In this document: piece by piece, positions 8,422-20,697 of the stretch
How the letters are laid out: each line of letters begins with the position of its first letter
Numbering within the stretch: position 1 is the first letter of the stretch
Source: Seminavis robusta
Lineage: Eukaryota > Bacillariophyta > Bacillariophyceae > Naviculales > Naviculaceae
NCBI GenBank assembly: GCA_903772945.1
Contig: CAICTM010001393.1
Span: 1 to 30,168, forward strand
Direction of reading: 5' to 3'
Length of the DNA stretch: 30,168 bases
Notes under the pieces: model-generated
Databases searched by the model: none
Seen by the model: the letters and a program-made list of their open reading frames with translations, nothing else
Told to the model about the DNA's origin: nothing
Translations under genes and position numbers: made by a program

Positions 8422-8950
8422 GCACGAGCTAGCAAGCGCGAAACAAAAATAGCTTTAATTATTAATAATTGAATAATCAATCGTCTTCCGATGATGATTG
8501 CCTCCACACAAGCCGTGCAAGAACTTGAGAAATGTCATTAGTAATACCTATCTTATGAATTGCGCGACATAGGCGCATTGAACGCTTAGTTTCAGCCGAC
8601 GCGTCCTGCCTCATGTTTCGCCCTACCCGTACTGTACCGTGTACTGGTACCGTAAGAAGATGCTTCAAGGGGATCTTTATTCTAATATTCTATCCAGCGA
8701 AAGCTCTGTCGAGAGAATTCTATTGGTCGATTATAGGTTGTCGAAGCGTTTTGACTCTACTCTATAGCTGTGGTTCTCCGAAGACGAGGCAATGCATTGA
8801 GATTCACAACGGACGTATTCGAAGCGCAACGATGGTGTGATACCGTCGATTCCGTTGATTCCAGCCCAAACGAAAGACACATGCACCAACAAGACGACTC
8901 GACTCAAAGTGTGCGTTTGCCTCGTGTGTTGTTTTGCGATCATGAGACTG

Positions 8951-10978
8951 TTATCTCTTTCCTCCAGTTTCTTTGACCAGCGCCCTCTCGGCCGCCTTTC
9001 GCACCGTGTTTAGTTGCCCCAGCAGATTGTCTGCTCGCAGCATTCGCTCTTGATTCAGCTGTTTTTGCTTATTGTTGGCAACATGATAGATGAAATGATT
9101 GGAAGCGTAATCCGGATGCAAGCTGAAAATTCTCTGCATATTGCAGCCACCTCTGACTCCCGTGAATAGTTGGTATCCACCGGACCAGAATTCGACATTG
9201 AAGGATTCCTGACCGTCGTTTCGGTACATGGGTGGGTCAAAGGGCGGTATGAAACTGCCCATGCAAAGACCATCATTGTTCATGCGCAGTATTTGTTGCC
9301 GCGTGGCCATCCATCCTCCCTGCTGTGCGATAATGTCGGGTCTTCCACCTCCTGGTTTCTCTTCGTCACCAAATGCTCCATCTCGGCCACTCCAGTATCC
9401 ACCAATCAATAGTTCCACGTCCATTCGCTTCCCAGGCCCCGGCAGAACACCGACCCAGTCGACTAAATCGGATGGTTTTCCCACCTTTGGTGTGGGCATT
9501 TTGAGCGCACTGAGCGCCTTGATGTTTGTTTCCCATATGATGATATCTTGTGGAGGAGGATGAACGGGAGTGTTTTTGTTGGGTTTCATTTGTACATGAC
9601 AGCATATTCGAGAATTAAAGTGTATTTCCTTTGGTTGGACTTGCCCCTGTTCTGTCACCACATCGTACATGAAATCCCTGTCGATATTGGCCAGTGTGGT
9701 TTGGGCTCCATACTGTGCTTCATCCACCAATGCTTCGACACGGATGAATCCCGGAATGAGTCGGTTCATTTGTCCCTGGGTGAGGGGTCCATGGTAGTTT
9801 TGTTCTTTGGGGTCCGTTTTGACGGGCAGTTGATTGGGCACCGTTTGCGGGGCCTCGATGCGCAGTTTTTCAATTTCCTTGGACATGTTCATAAAGTGAG
9901 CAACGTGATCCCCGGTTATCCTCATGTCATCTTCGAAAGCCACAAATAGGTCGTAATGCATGAGTTTGTCCTTGATGACGTATCGATGTTGTCTAGCCAA
10001 TGCACGAGTATTGTCAATGACAGCGTCTTCACTGTGTTTGGCTTCGTATCCCAAGGCTGTCAAGTCAAAGAAGAAACAACAATTATCAGAAAACAGAACA
10101 AGATCCATGAAAACAGGAAAAGACTCGAGTCAAAAACACAAGTAAGCAAGTTGGAACTTACGACATGCATCATCCCATACTTCCAATCCCACTCCGTCGG
10201 GCAGCCTGGATCGAATGTAGTCTTCTCGATCCTTTTTGAGTTGATATGCCGCAATGATAAAGACATCGACATGGTAATTGAATGGTTCGTGTACCATGGA
10301 TTCTACGGAATCGACCATGATTGGAATGAGTACTTCTCCCAATCGATCCTGTCCCTTGACGGTTTGTCGCAAACCATTGTTGAATTCGGCCAGTGTCGTG
10401 ATAATGTAGAGAATGCGTGGATTGTTGTTGCTATTAGTGTCGGAAACTTCTCGTGTCAATCGACTGGTGGAACCACTGCTGACAGCGTCTTGTGACGAAT
10501 CCGTGGTCAATTGGGACGAAGTAAAGAGCAGCACATGCAAAAAGATGACGAACAAGACGACTTTCCAGAGCAGCCAGAGGGAGAGTATGACCATTCTGAC
10601 TCGTGGTGGGAGCATATTGACCAGGTCCATCATTTTCTTGGCTCCCGGTACACGATTTTGGACCGTATGAAGTCCCTTTTCCAATTTTTTCCGTCGTTCT
10701 TCGGGAATGCAATTGACATTGCTGCTTTTGGAGGACGACGTAAGGGGTTTCTCGTCTTTGGAGGGCGTCGCTACTTCTTGGTGGCCACTCGAGCTACTAA
10801 TGTTGTCGTCTCGTAGGGTTGTCACACCTAGTTTCTCGACCGATATAGTAGGAGACTTGAGCCCCTTACTGCTGGAAACTGGATCTACGGCAGTAGTGCC
10901 ACTGGACAGATGATCCTTGGTCAAACCATCGTCCGAAGTTTCGCGTTGTCTTGGACGTTGCCGTGGAGTCGGAATCAT
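8951..10978 (-). CDS. Type II membrane glycosyltransferase-like protein (diatom-type family)
   Basis: Two exons (10978-10162 and 10056-8951) encode 640 aa. The intron 10161-10057 has GTAAGT and TTGACAG borders, and splicing reads WDDACPLGYE across the junction, in frame. Residues 1-128 are a Ser/Thr-rich, probably cytosolic tail. Residues 129-152 are a single transmembrane segment (MVILSLWLLWKVVLFVIFLH). The luminal part begins at about 188 (RILYIITTLAEFNNG) and includes AFEDDMRI (acidic triplet 314-316), which resembles the metal-binding acidic motif of Golgi glycosyltransferases. The topology fits a Golgi enzyme. Catalytic assignment is inference; the family is one I associate with diatoms, and I know no tested member. 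The frame stays open upstream to 11695, antisense to POP5; I choose the ATG at 10978 because the composition changes there. Confidence 0.7.
10057..10161 (-). other. Intron of the glycosyltransferase-like gene (105 bp)
   Basis: On the minus strand the intron starts GTAAGTTCC after GATGCATGTC and ends TTGACAG before CCTTGGGATACG. Removal keeps the frame (817 nt + 1106 nt = 641 codons). Open frames that cross it on either side read into intron sequence. Confidence 0.85.
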
Positions 10979-11494
10979 TTTGACTGAATACACTATCTGT
11001 GATGGAAGGAACGTCTCTTGTGATGGAAAATGTCTTGTCTTGTGACTGGTTGGCTTTTTTTCGTGCTTCAGGGCAACAGATCGTGCATTACAGTAGACTA
11101 TAATACCTGGGTCCAATTTGAGCGTCTTCTTGGCTGAGTGTTGCACTACTTGTCTCACCTTGCCTTGTGGCTCACTGCTGCCTGTGAGAAACCAACAAAA
11201 CAAACTGGTTAGACGCAATGAAGGAACCGCTCGTGAAAGTTGTTGAGGACATTGTGGACACGAGAGATGAGATGACGAAGACGAAGGTTCGGCGGAGGAG
11301 TTGTGCGTCTTCAAAGAAAGATCGCTCATTAGTGCTTTGAGTACCGTACCGTATCGTCCGAACCAACCTCCAAATCCACCAACCATTTCCACTTCCCTCT
11401 TGCATCCAGAACAAGGACTCTGATACCCTGAATATACTATTGTTGTTCTACCACAGCACCAGCCCATGCCACCACCCTCTGCAAAACACCATAA
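10979..11494. other. Divergent promoter region between glycosyltransferase-like gene and POP5
   Basis: This 516-bp space lies between the starts of two divergent genes. The minus frame stays open all the way through it, but it contains no recognisable domain. I therefore treat it as 5' UTR and promoter sequence, without ruling out an upstream exon. Confidence 0.45.
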
Positions 11495-12149
11495 ATGGTT
11501 CGTCTCAAAACCCGTTGGGTGTTGACTCGCCTCGATTTGTTCCAGGATATTATTATTGGGAGTACTAGTCCTCGGCCGGATTGGTTTCCCACGAAAAAAG
11601 AGTTTGCCAAGGCACTCAAGGAAAGCATCATCTCGTGTTTTGGAACATCTGCCAGTGATGCCGCATTCGATGTGCAAGGTACGTCCAGCACGCACAAGCC
11701 ATTCCTCTATAACTATCTAAATAACTAACTAACTCACTAACTGGGCTCTCATCCATCCATCTTTACTATTATTGATATTTGTCACAGTTCGCCTGTGTGA
11801 TGCCACATCCAGACTCGTTCTTTTTCGAGTATCCAGAGAGAACTATCCCAAAGTCAGAGCCAGCTTAACCATGCTCACCACTATGCCAGTGTCTCCCACA
11901 ACAACGTCAACGTCAACAACAACGTCCAATAATAATGATGAAACCAGCAAATCACAATCTACCATATCGCGAGTCACCACGTCTGTCGTGTCGGTTCATG
12001 GGTCCCCTCGAACCACAAAACTTAACACCATGAAGCAACTACGGAAAGCCTATCAGAGATATCAACAGCAGGATCCAAAACAAAAAGCAAAGCTGGGTCG
12101 AGAGCTTGGGGAATGCTTGGCAAAAGTTCATGCCATGGACTACATTTAG
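11495..12149 (+). CDS. POP5: Ribonuclease P/MRP protein subunit POP5
   Basis: Two exons (11495-11678 and 11788-12149) encode 181 aa. The intron 11679-11787 (109 bp) starts GTACGT and ends TCACAG; splicing gives DVQVRLCDATSRLVLFRV in frame. The N-terminus MVRLKTRWVLTRLD and the VRLCDATSRLVLFRV strand match the Pop5 fold. POP5 is a core protein of RNase P (tRNA 5' processing) and RNase MRP (rRNA processing) in the nucleus and nucleolus. A Ser/Thr/Asn-rich segment of about 30 residues (about 93-122) interrupts the domain before the expected VVSVHGSPRTTK strand and QLRKAYQRY helix. The intron falls inside the conserved domain, so both exons are needed. POP5 is somewhat longer here than the roughly 160-170 aa usual for the family, which fits the insertion. 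Confidence 0.9.
11679..11787 (+). other. POP5 intron (109 bp)
   Basis: The donor is CAAG|GTACGTCC and the acceptor TTTGTCACAG|TTCGCC. It has phase 1 and rejoins the conserved VRLCDA strand of Pop5. Confidence 0.88.
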
Positions 12150-13524
12150 CTAGCAAATCACTACCTATGGCTACTGGCTAGCTACCGTAGCTATCCACAC
12201 CAAACGAACATACTTGCCACCCCGAGTCAGAACTTTTTTCGTGGCATTTTGGGTAGAAGCCAATGAAATTAGTGCTGTTTGAGATGTAAAAGAGTTTCAT
12301 CATCAAACACTTCCACGGTCAGCTAGCCAGCTAGTGACATGTTGGTTTGATGTGAAAAGCCAAGTCACAAAGCAACAACACTGGAAATAACGTGCATGTG
12401 GAGAGATACCGCCAAAGATGGGGAATGATAAAGTACACTCAGCTACACGCATGAGCCCGGCACAAACCAATATGCGACATGGGCAGATTAGGACCATTCC
12501 TCTTCAAGCACCTTTTAGCAGCCTTGCTTCCAATCCACAATCCACTAAAAGAGCCTTCATCGAGTCAATGATCAAGCTTTCCTTGAGAATCAAACAACTT
12601 TGGTGTACACTGTCATCGTCTGGTTGTGGATGCCGACTATGGTATTGCTAGTGGTGCCTTTTCTCTCTCGTTTGGCTGCACTGTTGTCGGCTCGCTTTGC
12701 TTTCTTCGAGCGAGAATGTTGTGACTCCCCGCAATCATGACATGCCTCTCCTTGTTTCTTCGGGCTCAGTATCGCATCGAGTGCCACAAGTCAAGACTGT
12801 CGTATAGTATCTCTGGTTTGCTCCTCGGTTGAGGTTGACTTCAATGTTCAGCTAGCAAAATTTGGCCACTACACTGTAGCTAGCAAGCAATAAGAAAGAA
12901 TCGGCTAATGTACATGTTTTATCTCCTTTTCTGCCGGAGCAACCCTGTATGTCTTTGCCCAAGCAGCACCTTGGATACAACTAGCGGTGCATAGAGGTAC
13001 CGGTACTCGCACTTACTTGGGATGGATCTGTTCTGATACAATCTTCTGTAGACAGAGCTTCCCCAAAACCAAATAGCTTCCAATGACTTGCGCGGGAGTT
13101 GAGCGACACAGTTATTTTTCCGGATCACGGACGATGCCAATCGATGCGTGACCCATGGACCATCGCCATGGACCGTCTGTCGTCTGTCTTTTCCTCCACT
13201 GCCACGATACGTAAAGTCGTCATTAGCCGCCACAAAGAGAATAGGGGCACTGCGGCTACCTCTTCTGCTATCAGCAAGCAAACCTTTCAGTTGGGTAACG
13301 GACATTGCTATTCATTCTATTCAGCGCTGTTGGGTATACTATTCAGGTCTAGAAGAAGCACTTCTGGGTCGTTAAGACAAGGACTTGAGGTAGAATAGAT
13401 ATAGATACGGATATACCCCGGATACCATCAAAAAGATCGTTGCCTCCAACAACGACGAGCTCACAAGAGGTGGTCACTTAGTCCAGCATATCATATTCCC
13501 AAGGTCATTCAATAGGAAACCCAA
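12150..13524. other. Long intergenic stretch with no convincing gene
   Basis: This 1.37-kb gap lies between POP5 and PA200. Two minus-strand open frames are the best candidates. One is 12590-12787 (65 aa, basic, with CHDCGE). The other is 12919-13305 (128 aa, no domain, overlapped by plus-strand frames). Neither is called. Repeated GCTAGCTA/CTAGCAAG words are scattered through it. The right end should carry the PA200 promoter and 5' UTR. Confidence 0.5.
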
Positions 13525-16500
13525 ATGAAGCAAGATAAGGAAGCCAGTGTCAACAACTGGGGCACTCCTCATGCCTTTCACTTGAACCTGCCACCCAACC
13601 ACTTGGACGAGGATGGAGTCCCATACATCACCAAGTTCGCCCACAAAAAGGCCCGCATGATTGTGGAGCTGGCCATGTCCATCAATATTTGCGAGGAAAT
13701 GTTTGCTGAGGCAGATAATGAAGCCATGGATATTGACGAAGAAGGCGAAGAGGAGACGGATGATTCCAAGCAGACCTTGGTAAGTCGGAAGGAAATGACT
13801 TGAGCTCATTTGTCTTTGTAAGGTATCGCACCAGAAAAATCACTAATGACGCACTTTGTCGCCGCCATTTCTTGACAGGGCTCGTTGATTACAACATGTA
13901 ACAGACTGCAATCTCAGCTGTCGATTCTTGAAAGCTTGAAACACAGTGGCATTGAGCAAGAGGAACTGTGTGAGATTATTCTGCATTTTCTTAGGCTGCT
14001 GTCGGCTACTGTCACCTATGAGCCCAGCGAAACGGACCCATCACAACGAAAGGCGACACTTCATTATGAAAATGTGGGTTATTTGTATAGGGCTGGTGAT
14101 GATGATTCAGCCTTGGCATATCAAAATCCGTCGAGTGACGTGCAGCTGGAGGACGAACTCACGCAGGAATTTGCCATGCCAGCACCAGCTAGAGAAGTCC
14201 TACTTTTCTTTCTCATCAACCTTCTCGGAAACAAAGGGCCCTTGAGGTCCGTGTCGAATGCTTCCGTCTATCTTGATAACACGGCAACCCAAACACCCAG
14301 ATTCATGTTGATTGTACATTGGAAACCATTGTTGAGGATGTTCCTACGCACGGCGCCATACCTTGACGAACACAAAGTGGGAAAGGTACCATCGAATTCC
14401 AACTCTAGACAGAGCACTACGCTACAAAGAACCGTCCAGTTGATTCGGGATGCCCGCCACTTCTTTGATCAAGGGTTTCGCCCACCGTCCTCAACGGATC
14501 TGCCACACCTTGAATTGGACCGAACGGCCAAGGAGATCTGGTCCATGGTCAAAACTGACGTCAAATTCCACTCCCACACCCACGCGTGCTACCGATCATC
14601 AATCATCCTTTATCTGTTCCAACCATCTCGATGCACTGCTGATTATTATTTGAGCGTCCTTCCGGAATGGTACGAATGCTGGACGAACATTGATCGTTGC
14701 CCAGAGTATGACTTTCTCTGGCTTGCAATGTTCTGCCGAGCCCGCAAGCATGTGTCCACTTCGGCATATGACTGGGGACCAATCCGACGACGCATCTTAA
14801 CACACAGCCAGTACTGGCTTCAACTCCCTATTGGAGGGGCATCTATGGACAAGCTCTTTCCACGGGCAGGAAATCCTAGATCTCGTTCCTGTCCGTCGCG
14901 GCTAAAGGAGTTTGTGGGGTCCGGATCGTCTTACGAAGAGGGGATTGATTTTGTGGCCAAGGTGACAAAACTGCTGGTGGCGAGTCTCGGTGCTGGAGAA
15001 GTCAAACCAGCGTCGAGTGCCGATACAGTGGCCATGTCGGAGGGGACGAGAGACATGCTGCGCTTCCTGTCTTTTGTCACACCTTATTTCAACCCCAGCA
15101 ACTTGGGTTCTTGGACATTTACGCTCGGAGCATTCCTTCACTATTTCTCGTATGAGTTATGCTGTCGAGTTGGAAATGCGGCGGCCATGCAAGCATTGAA
15201 AGCGTCCAACCCGGCTCTTTACGACAAGTTGTGCGAAGTACAGCCTTCTCTTTCGGATTCAACGATTCCAGAGAAAGAAATGGTCGCCCTGATGCATGCA
15301 TTGCTCCCGCTTTGCCAGCAAGCAATGTACAGCAAAAATGGGCATGTTGGGCGAGCCGGCGAGGCTGCCATGTTGTACTTGATCCAAATAGACCCAATGC
15401 ACACGGCACCTGCTTTCATCGACTTTGCGACTCGAGCTCTTGATATTTCGGCAGTCAATCTTGCCCATCAAGCTCCGGCGGCTCTCTCTGCACTGACACG
15501 GTTGATTCAGCCTGCCTTGCGAAGCAACCCGTCCATTTTGCTGGCAAGAATCCCAGACATTCTACGCCTATGCTTAGCTGGAATCGACAGAAATGACCAG
15601 AACAAAACTATTCGGACGTTGATCTTGTACCGGAGCATCACATCGTGGATGCCTGTGGGTGGGCAGCCAGAGAAGTGGGTATCAGTTGATGTGAACAAAA
15701 TAGCACAAGAGGAAACCAATGAGTTGACATCATCCAACGGTACAACACACCTCGGCAGAGACCTGTTCAGGTACCTTTCTGCGGCTCACACATCACCAGC
15801 ATACATGGAGGCTTTGGAACAATTGCCAACAACATCGCTACTGAGGCAAGGAATACCAAGCGACAATGACACTTCTCCGGAAACCCATAAGTTGCTCATG
15901 GAAGAGGCAGCAGCAGCAATGGATGATTGGATTCTGGAATTCCTCGATAGAATCTTCACTTTCTTGAGGGCTTCCGGAGAAAGAGAAAAGGTCGGAAAGA
16001 CTTCTTCCGGTGTTGCGTCGCGCCACTCTTCAGTTGATGTGCAGCAGGCTCGCAACTTTTCGCGTGTCCTGCAAGAGTGTCTGGCACAGGTCTTTGCCGC
16101 TTTGAATGGATCGGTCTTCAATCTTGCTCTTAGGTCTGTGACCAGATTCTTTCACGAGGATACACTGCCGTGGGCGTCGAAGGATGCATCGTTTGTCTGC
16201 CAAGCCGTCGCTGGCGCTCGTGAAATCCAGGACAATGACGGCAATGCGGTGCTGTCATGTCCAGGATTGGACGCTCTGGTGCCCATTCTTACTGATGATC
16301 TTGAGCACCACTCCATAAAAACAGTTAGTTACCGCCTCCGTTGTCTCGCCGGAGCTGTGAAGGGCAGCAGCCACGTCCTTGTGAAGCACAAGGAGGCAAT
16401 ATCAAAGTCGATTGATTTTGCTCTGGCAAGCACTGACAAACACCTTTTCAAGGTGGGATGTAAATTGCTACGACACTCTCTTGCTTCTCTTTGCGAGGCC

Positions 16501-19500
16501 TATCCAGTCGCCGGAGAGAACATGCCACGAACTGCCACTGACAACTCATCCGCAGATGCGCCAAGCGTGCTTGGCCGATCGGCTCAGCTTGCTGGAGATG
16601 GCGTGAAGTGGCATGTGCCTAACGAGGAAGCTATCGAGTTTGCCGCGAGTTTGGTGAACCGACACATCTTGCAGCGACTAGAGGCTCTGAGCAAGTCAGG
16701 TTCCAACGAAGGTGGGAATGGTACTGTTGACATTCCTGAGCTTCGCCGATGTTTGAGAGTAATCCGTTACTCTCTACGAGGTGGATCCTGCGTCTTGTTA
16801 GACAAGGAAGAGGCCGTGGACGGTGATATGGATGCGACGTTAACACCGCACGAACTGGCCTCGCAGAATATTCTGAAGTTGGCGTCGGAGGAAACGAGAC
16901 AATCGTTGTCGGAGTTGAGAGGCAGATTGGCTTTGTTCATGGTGACTGTAGCTTCAATCATTGCGAACGAGACATATTCCGCAAATGCTCCCGAGGAGGG
17001 GACACCGGCAAACGACACTGCGACCAGCGATCGGAAATACCAATCTCTGATCAGCACCGACGCGAAGATTTGCAAAGAAACATGCGACATTGCGCTCCTC
17101 CTGTTGACGAGAAGAGGTGCAAACTTCCGCTCGCAAGAGGCAAGAAACATCTGGAAGGCACAAAAACAGTCAACAACAGACTTTTCGCTATGTGCAATGG
17201 CCGACCACATTGTAGAATCTCTTCAACGCGCGGCTCTCTACTGCAAAGGTTCAGAGATCTTCTATAAGGATGGAGAAGATGCTGGGAAGACAATTCCCCG
17301 TCGATTGCTTGTGACCAGAGTGAAGTTGTTTCACGATTCGCTGAAGCGCAATGCCAGCTTCGAAATTCCAAGACGCCTGCGAAGGCTCAACCTCAAGCGA
17401 GCTTCGTCAGGAGTAATCATCTTCGATGCCACACTGAAGGCATCGGTACTGGGTTCTAAAATAAGCGAAATCCTGGGGCGTGACGCTGGGAGGCCGTTGG
17501 TGGGATACGAAGGGTTGATGGATGGACTTTTCTCTCTTTGCTGTCATTCGAATACCCAGGTTCGGGCGGCCGCAATCAGCGTTGTCGACTATGCCATTAC
17601 GCGTTTTGGATGGCTTGTGAAACAGCGCGTCCCACGTTTGCTTTCTGCCATTTCGATGCAGGATGTCGAAATGCATGGGAAGTTTGGTATTCCTTCAACT
17701 TTCAAGCTCAAGGCCCACGTGGACGGCCAAGGGAAGCGAAAGCGGTTGGCAGAAGCAATGAAAGGGGTGATATCTCTTCTCGCTTTGCCTCGGTCTGTAA
17801 AAGAAATGATGGCAAGCGATAACGTCCGGTTCATCTATATCAAAACTGCCTGTGGTACTGATGAATTGATCTCGCTTATGCCGACCGAAGAAACTCAAAA
17901 GATGGTTCATTACTTGCACAGCATCTTCAGCAAGTTTCGGTCGAAGTTTTACAGTCTACCTCGGACCTCTCGACGGGATCAAGAAACCCACGATTCTAGT
18001 ATTCATTTTTTGCTAGACTTGCTGTCAGAAAACGTGGGCACTGTGAAGGAGTCTGCACTGGTTTCCAGTGAACAAGACCAAAAGGCACCGGATGGAACTG
18101 ATCAAGGCGGAATTAGTGTGGCTCAGGCACACTGGAGAAAGCTTCTGCTCGTGTGCTGGTTCATCATGTCACAGGTCAACGTCGATGACCTCAAAAAAGT
18201 CGACAGCGCTCTATCGAATAGGCTTTGGACAACATGCTTTCGAGTGCTTGAAAATGAGATGGGTCAGCCCTTACAGCGTGTTGCACTTGGTTTGTTTGGT
18301 CGGTTGGTTGCGTTGACTCGCAGAGAACCTGACTTGCCGCTGCTGCGGGAAAGAATGGTCACCGAGGAATTTTGCAAGGTGCTGGGCAAGGCTCTTGTTT
18401 ACGATCACAAGGAGGATTCTAGTTTTGGTGGCGGACATGACGCGCAATGGTCAGCTGGAATCGAAGATATGATTCGTGATGCTTCAAGGAACGTTGCTCC
18501 GCGAACCCTCTTCCCGTTCCAACGTACCAGCCAGAGTTCAACCACATTCAAGATCACCCACGCACAGCTGGTGTATACGGTTCTTGCGGGACTTGGAAAA
18601 GAGGATGGAACCACGGCTGCAAAGTACTTGCTTGCCTTTGCGACTGAGATTGCTGCATCTCCCCCTAGCGAAGATCAACGAAATCAACAATGCACGTCGG
18701 CTGAGATATTCTCAGGCGTATGCAGAGCCATGTTGCTGTTGCACAATGATGATCCGATCGACATTTGGACTTCCATCTTTTTGCCATACCTCGATGACGT
18801 GATTCCGAAGATTCCAGTTTCATTCATTGGGGCATATTTCGACGCTCTGCGATTTGCGCTCCAGTTCTCTGCCCCCAACGCGTTCTTCCCACTGACCGCT
18901 TGGCTTTTTAAAAAGGTGGAGTCAACTTTGTGGCAGCCCAAGAGCGCGCCTCCTGAAAACGAGGCCGAAGCGAATGGCGAGGAAAAGAATGGTGCAGGGG
19001 GGCGCACGGAAGGTTTCACAGCACAATCCAAATGGCTGTATCTTAGCTGTGCTCTTCTGATTGAGATTGACGAGACTGAGGTCGATGGGAGTATGTCCCG
19101 TGTTCCATGGTACACGCACAGTCTTGCTGGCGACTCAGGTATGGACACGGACGGGAAGACAGAGCAACACGCCGTGAAGGATCTCCAGAAATCGTGGGAT
19201 CTTGTCAATCAAAAGTTGCTGCCTCGCTTGACGGATGCGGTTGGTCACCCATACGAAAGCTGTCGTGACCACATTGCAGGCTGTCTCTTCCGGATTTGTC
19301 ACTGCCATCGAAAGAAAATGCGCGTCACTGCCTCTCGATCGTTTGATGGCGACCTTGACGATTTAGAAGCAGCTCCTCCTGAAGACCCTGGATCGGTCAT
19401 TGTGCGAAAGCTGTCGTCACTGGAAACAACCGACACCCTCTCTTTCAACGATCGCTACAATGCCTTGATTACTACCCGCCGCTTCTTTTCCTATTGCATT

Positions 19501-20367
19501 CATTTGGGGGAAGCAAAGCACGAGTATTCTGATTACATTGTGCCTTTGCTACCGCTTGCGTTTGAGGCACTGAAATCCAACATCGAGGAGGGAAACGATA
19601 ACGCCGATGCTGCTCAGCGAACATTGGAAGCCGAGGTCGTGAAAGGATATCGTTACACCATTGCGGAATTGAGTGTGACTTCTGTGATATCCTACGGAGA
19701 CTTCTCAGACATCACTCGGGTTTTGGATATTGTCAAGGTCGCCGCCAAGCACGAGAAATGGCAAGTACGCCATGCTTGTGCCCATTTCCTTCGCAGCTTT
19801 CAGGGAAGCCACAAGTTTCTCTTTAGCAGCAACCATGCGGATGTTACGCTTTCCACCGTCACAGCTCTTCTCGCAGATGATCGCAGAGAAGTTTCGTCTG
19901 CGGCTATGGCCGCTCTTACGGGCATTCTGGCGGCTTCTCCCGTGGACAACGTTGCCCGGATGGTGAAGAAGTATGTGTTGGTGGCCAAGCGTTCCTCTAT
20001 GAAGAAGAAAAAGAAGGGCGCTCCACCCGTGAAGCCCTCTGCCGACGCTGTCGTGGATAAGGAAGCTCTTGAAAAGGAGCAAAAGAGAGCCTCCAACCAG
20101 TTGACGTCTGTGTTCTTTCTCTGCGCTTCCGTTCTGGCCCAGCCCTACGAGACACCTCCGTACGTTCCAGAAGCCTTGGCAGCAATTTCCAAGCACTCGT
20201 TTGAACGGAATGCGCCTCTCGGTGTGCGTGACACCGTGAAGAAGTGCTGTGCAGAATACAAGCGAACTCACATGTCGGACAATTGGGAGCTGCACCGCAG
20301 CAAGTTTTCTCAAGAGCAGCTAGAGGCTCTTCAGGATGTGGTTAGTTCGCCGCACTACTACGCTTAG
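13525..20367 (+). CDS. PSME4: Proteasome activator PA200/Blm10 (PSME4)
   Basis: Two exons (13525-13779 and 13879-20367) encode 2247 aa; the intron 13780-13878 has GTAAGT and TTGACAG borders in phase 0. PA200/Blm10 is a HEAT-repeat dome that caps the 20S proteasome and opens its gate, mainly in the nucleus. The length fits (about 1840 aa in human, about 2140 in yeast). Helical repeats run throughout, with the family's middle region in roughly the second quarter. The C-terminal block has the characteristic YKRTHMSDNWELHRSKF and ends SSPHYYA, the HbYX-type gate-opening tail (YYA). An acidic patch lies near residues 70-82 (MDIDEEGEEETDD). A lysine run (SSMKKKKKGAPP, about 2126) sits just before the C-terminal domain and could act in nuclear import. 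Identification is near certain; the exact start is less so. Confidence 0.95.
13780..13878 (+). other. PA200 intron (99 bp)
   Basis: The donor is ACCTTG|GTAAGTCGG and the acceptor TTCTTGACAG|GGCTCG. It is phase 0 and joins DSKQTL to GSLITTCNRL. Confidence 0.85.
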
Positions 20368-20697
20368 TACATGGATAGACGAGGGCCATTACACTGTACT
20401 ATAGAATCTGCTGTCTTGCTACGACTATATTGTAGAACAATAAACTAAATGAGAGAATTTCCGTAACAAAATCACCAAAAATGGAATGGATGTTGTCTTA
20501 GTCAGACGGCAAGGCCCAATGCTAAAAATCTCATCCAAATCTGGAGGGCACTTTAACCGCCTTGTGTTGAGCCTGTGACCCAAATCACGGCGGCTCTGCA
20601 GATTGTGCGACTTGCTAGCTTTGGACTCGGAGCAAAGAGTCATGTATCCGGTCAATGCCTTTGGGATGGTGCACAGAAAAGCTCATCCCGTACGGGG
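20368..20697. other. Convergent 3' spacer with AATAAA
   Basis: This 330-bp spacer lies between the PA200 stop and the sulfotransferase-like gene's stop. An AATAAA at 20439-20444, about 75 bp after the PA200 stop, is a candidate polyadenylation signal. Nothing else was recognised. Confidence 0.4.

Larger units (their letters stand above)
8112..8950. other. Convergent intergenic region with hairpins
   Basis: This 839-bp spacer lies between the ends of the four-Cys protein gene (+) and the glycosyltransferase-like gene (-). It holds two GC-rich inverted repeats (8341-8421), an AT-rich stretch at 8450-8475 and a KpnI-like dyad near 8629-8655 (GTACTGTACCGTGTACTGG...). Short open frames (8477-8668, 8731-8943) have no domain and are overlapped on the other strand. 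No gene is called. Confidence 0.5.

Noticed and set aside
9548..9949. 133-aa plus-strand frame
   Set aside because: It is a shadow of the minus-strand glycosyltransferase-like exon, which has a stronger protein signature.
19705..20313. 202-aa minus-strand frame
   Set aside because: It lies antisense to the conserved C-terminal domain of PA200.
13525..20367. PA200 gene as two separate genes (a short 92-aa frame and a 2160-aa frame)
   Set aside because: A clean phase-0 GTAAGT...CAG intron joins them into one protein with the expected N-terminal region.
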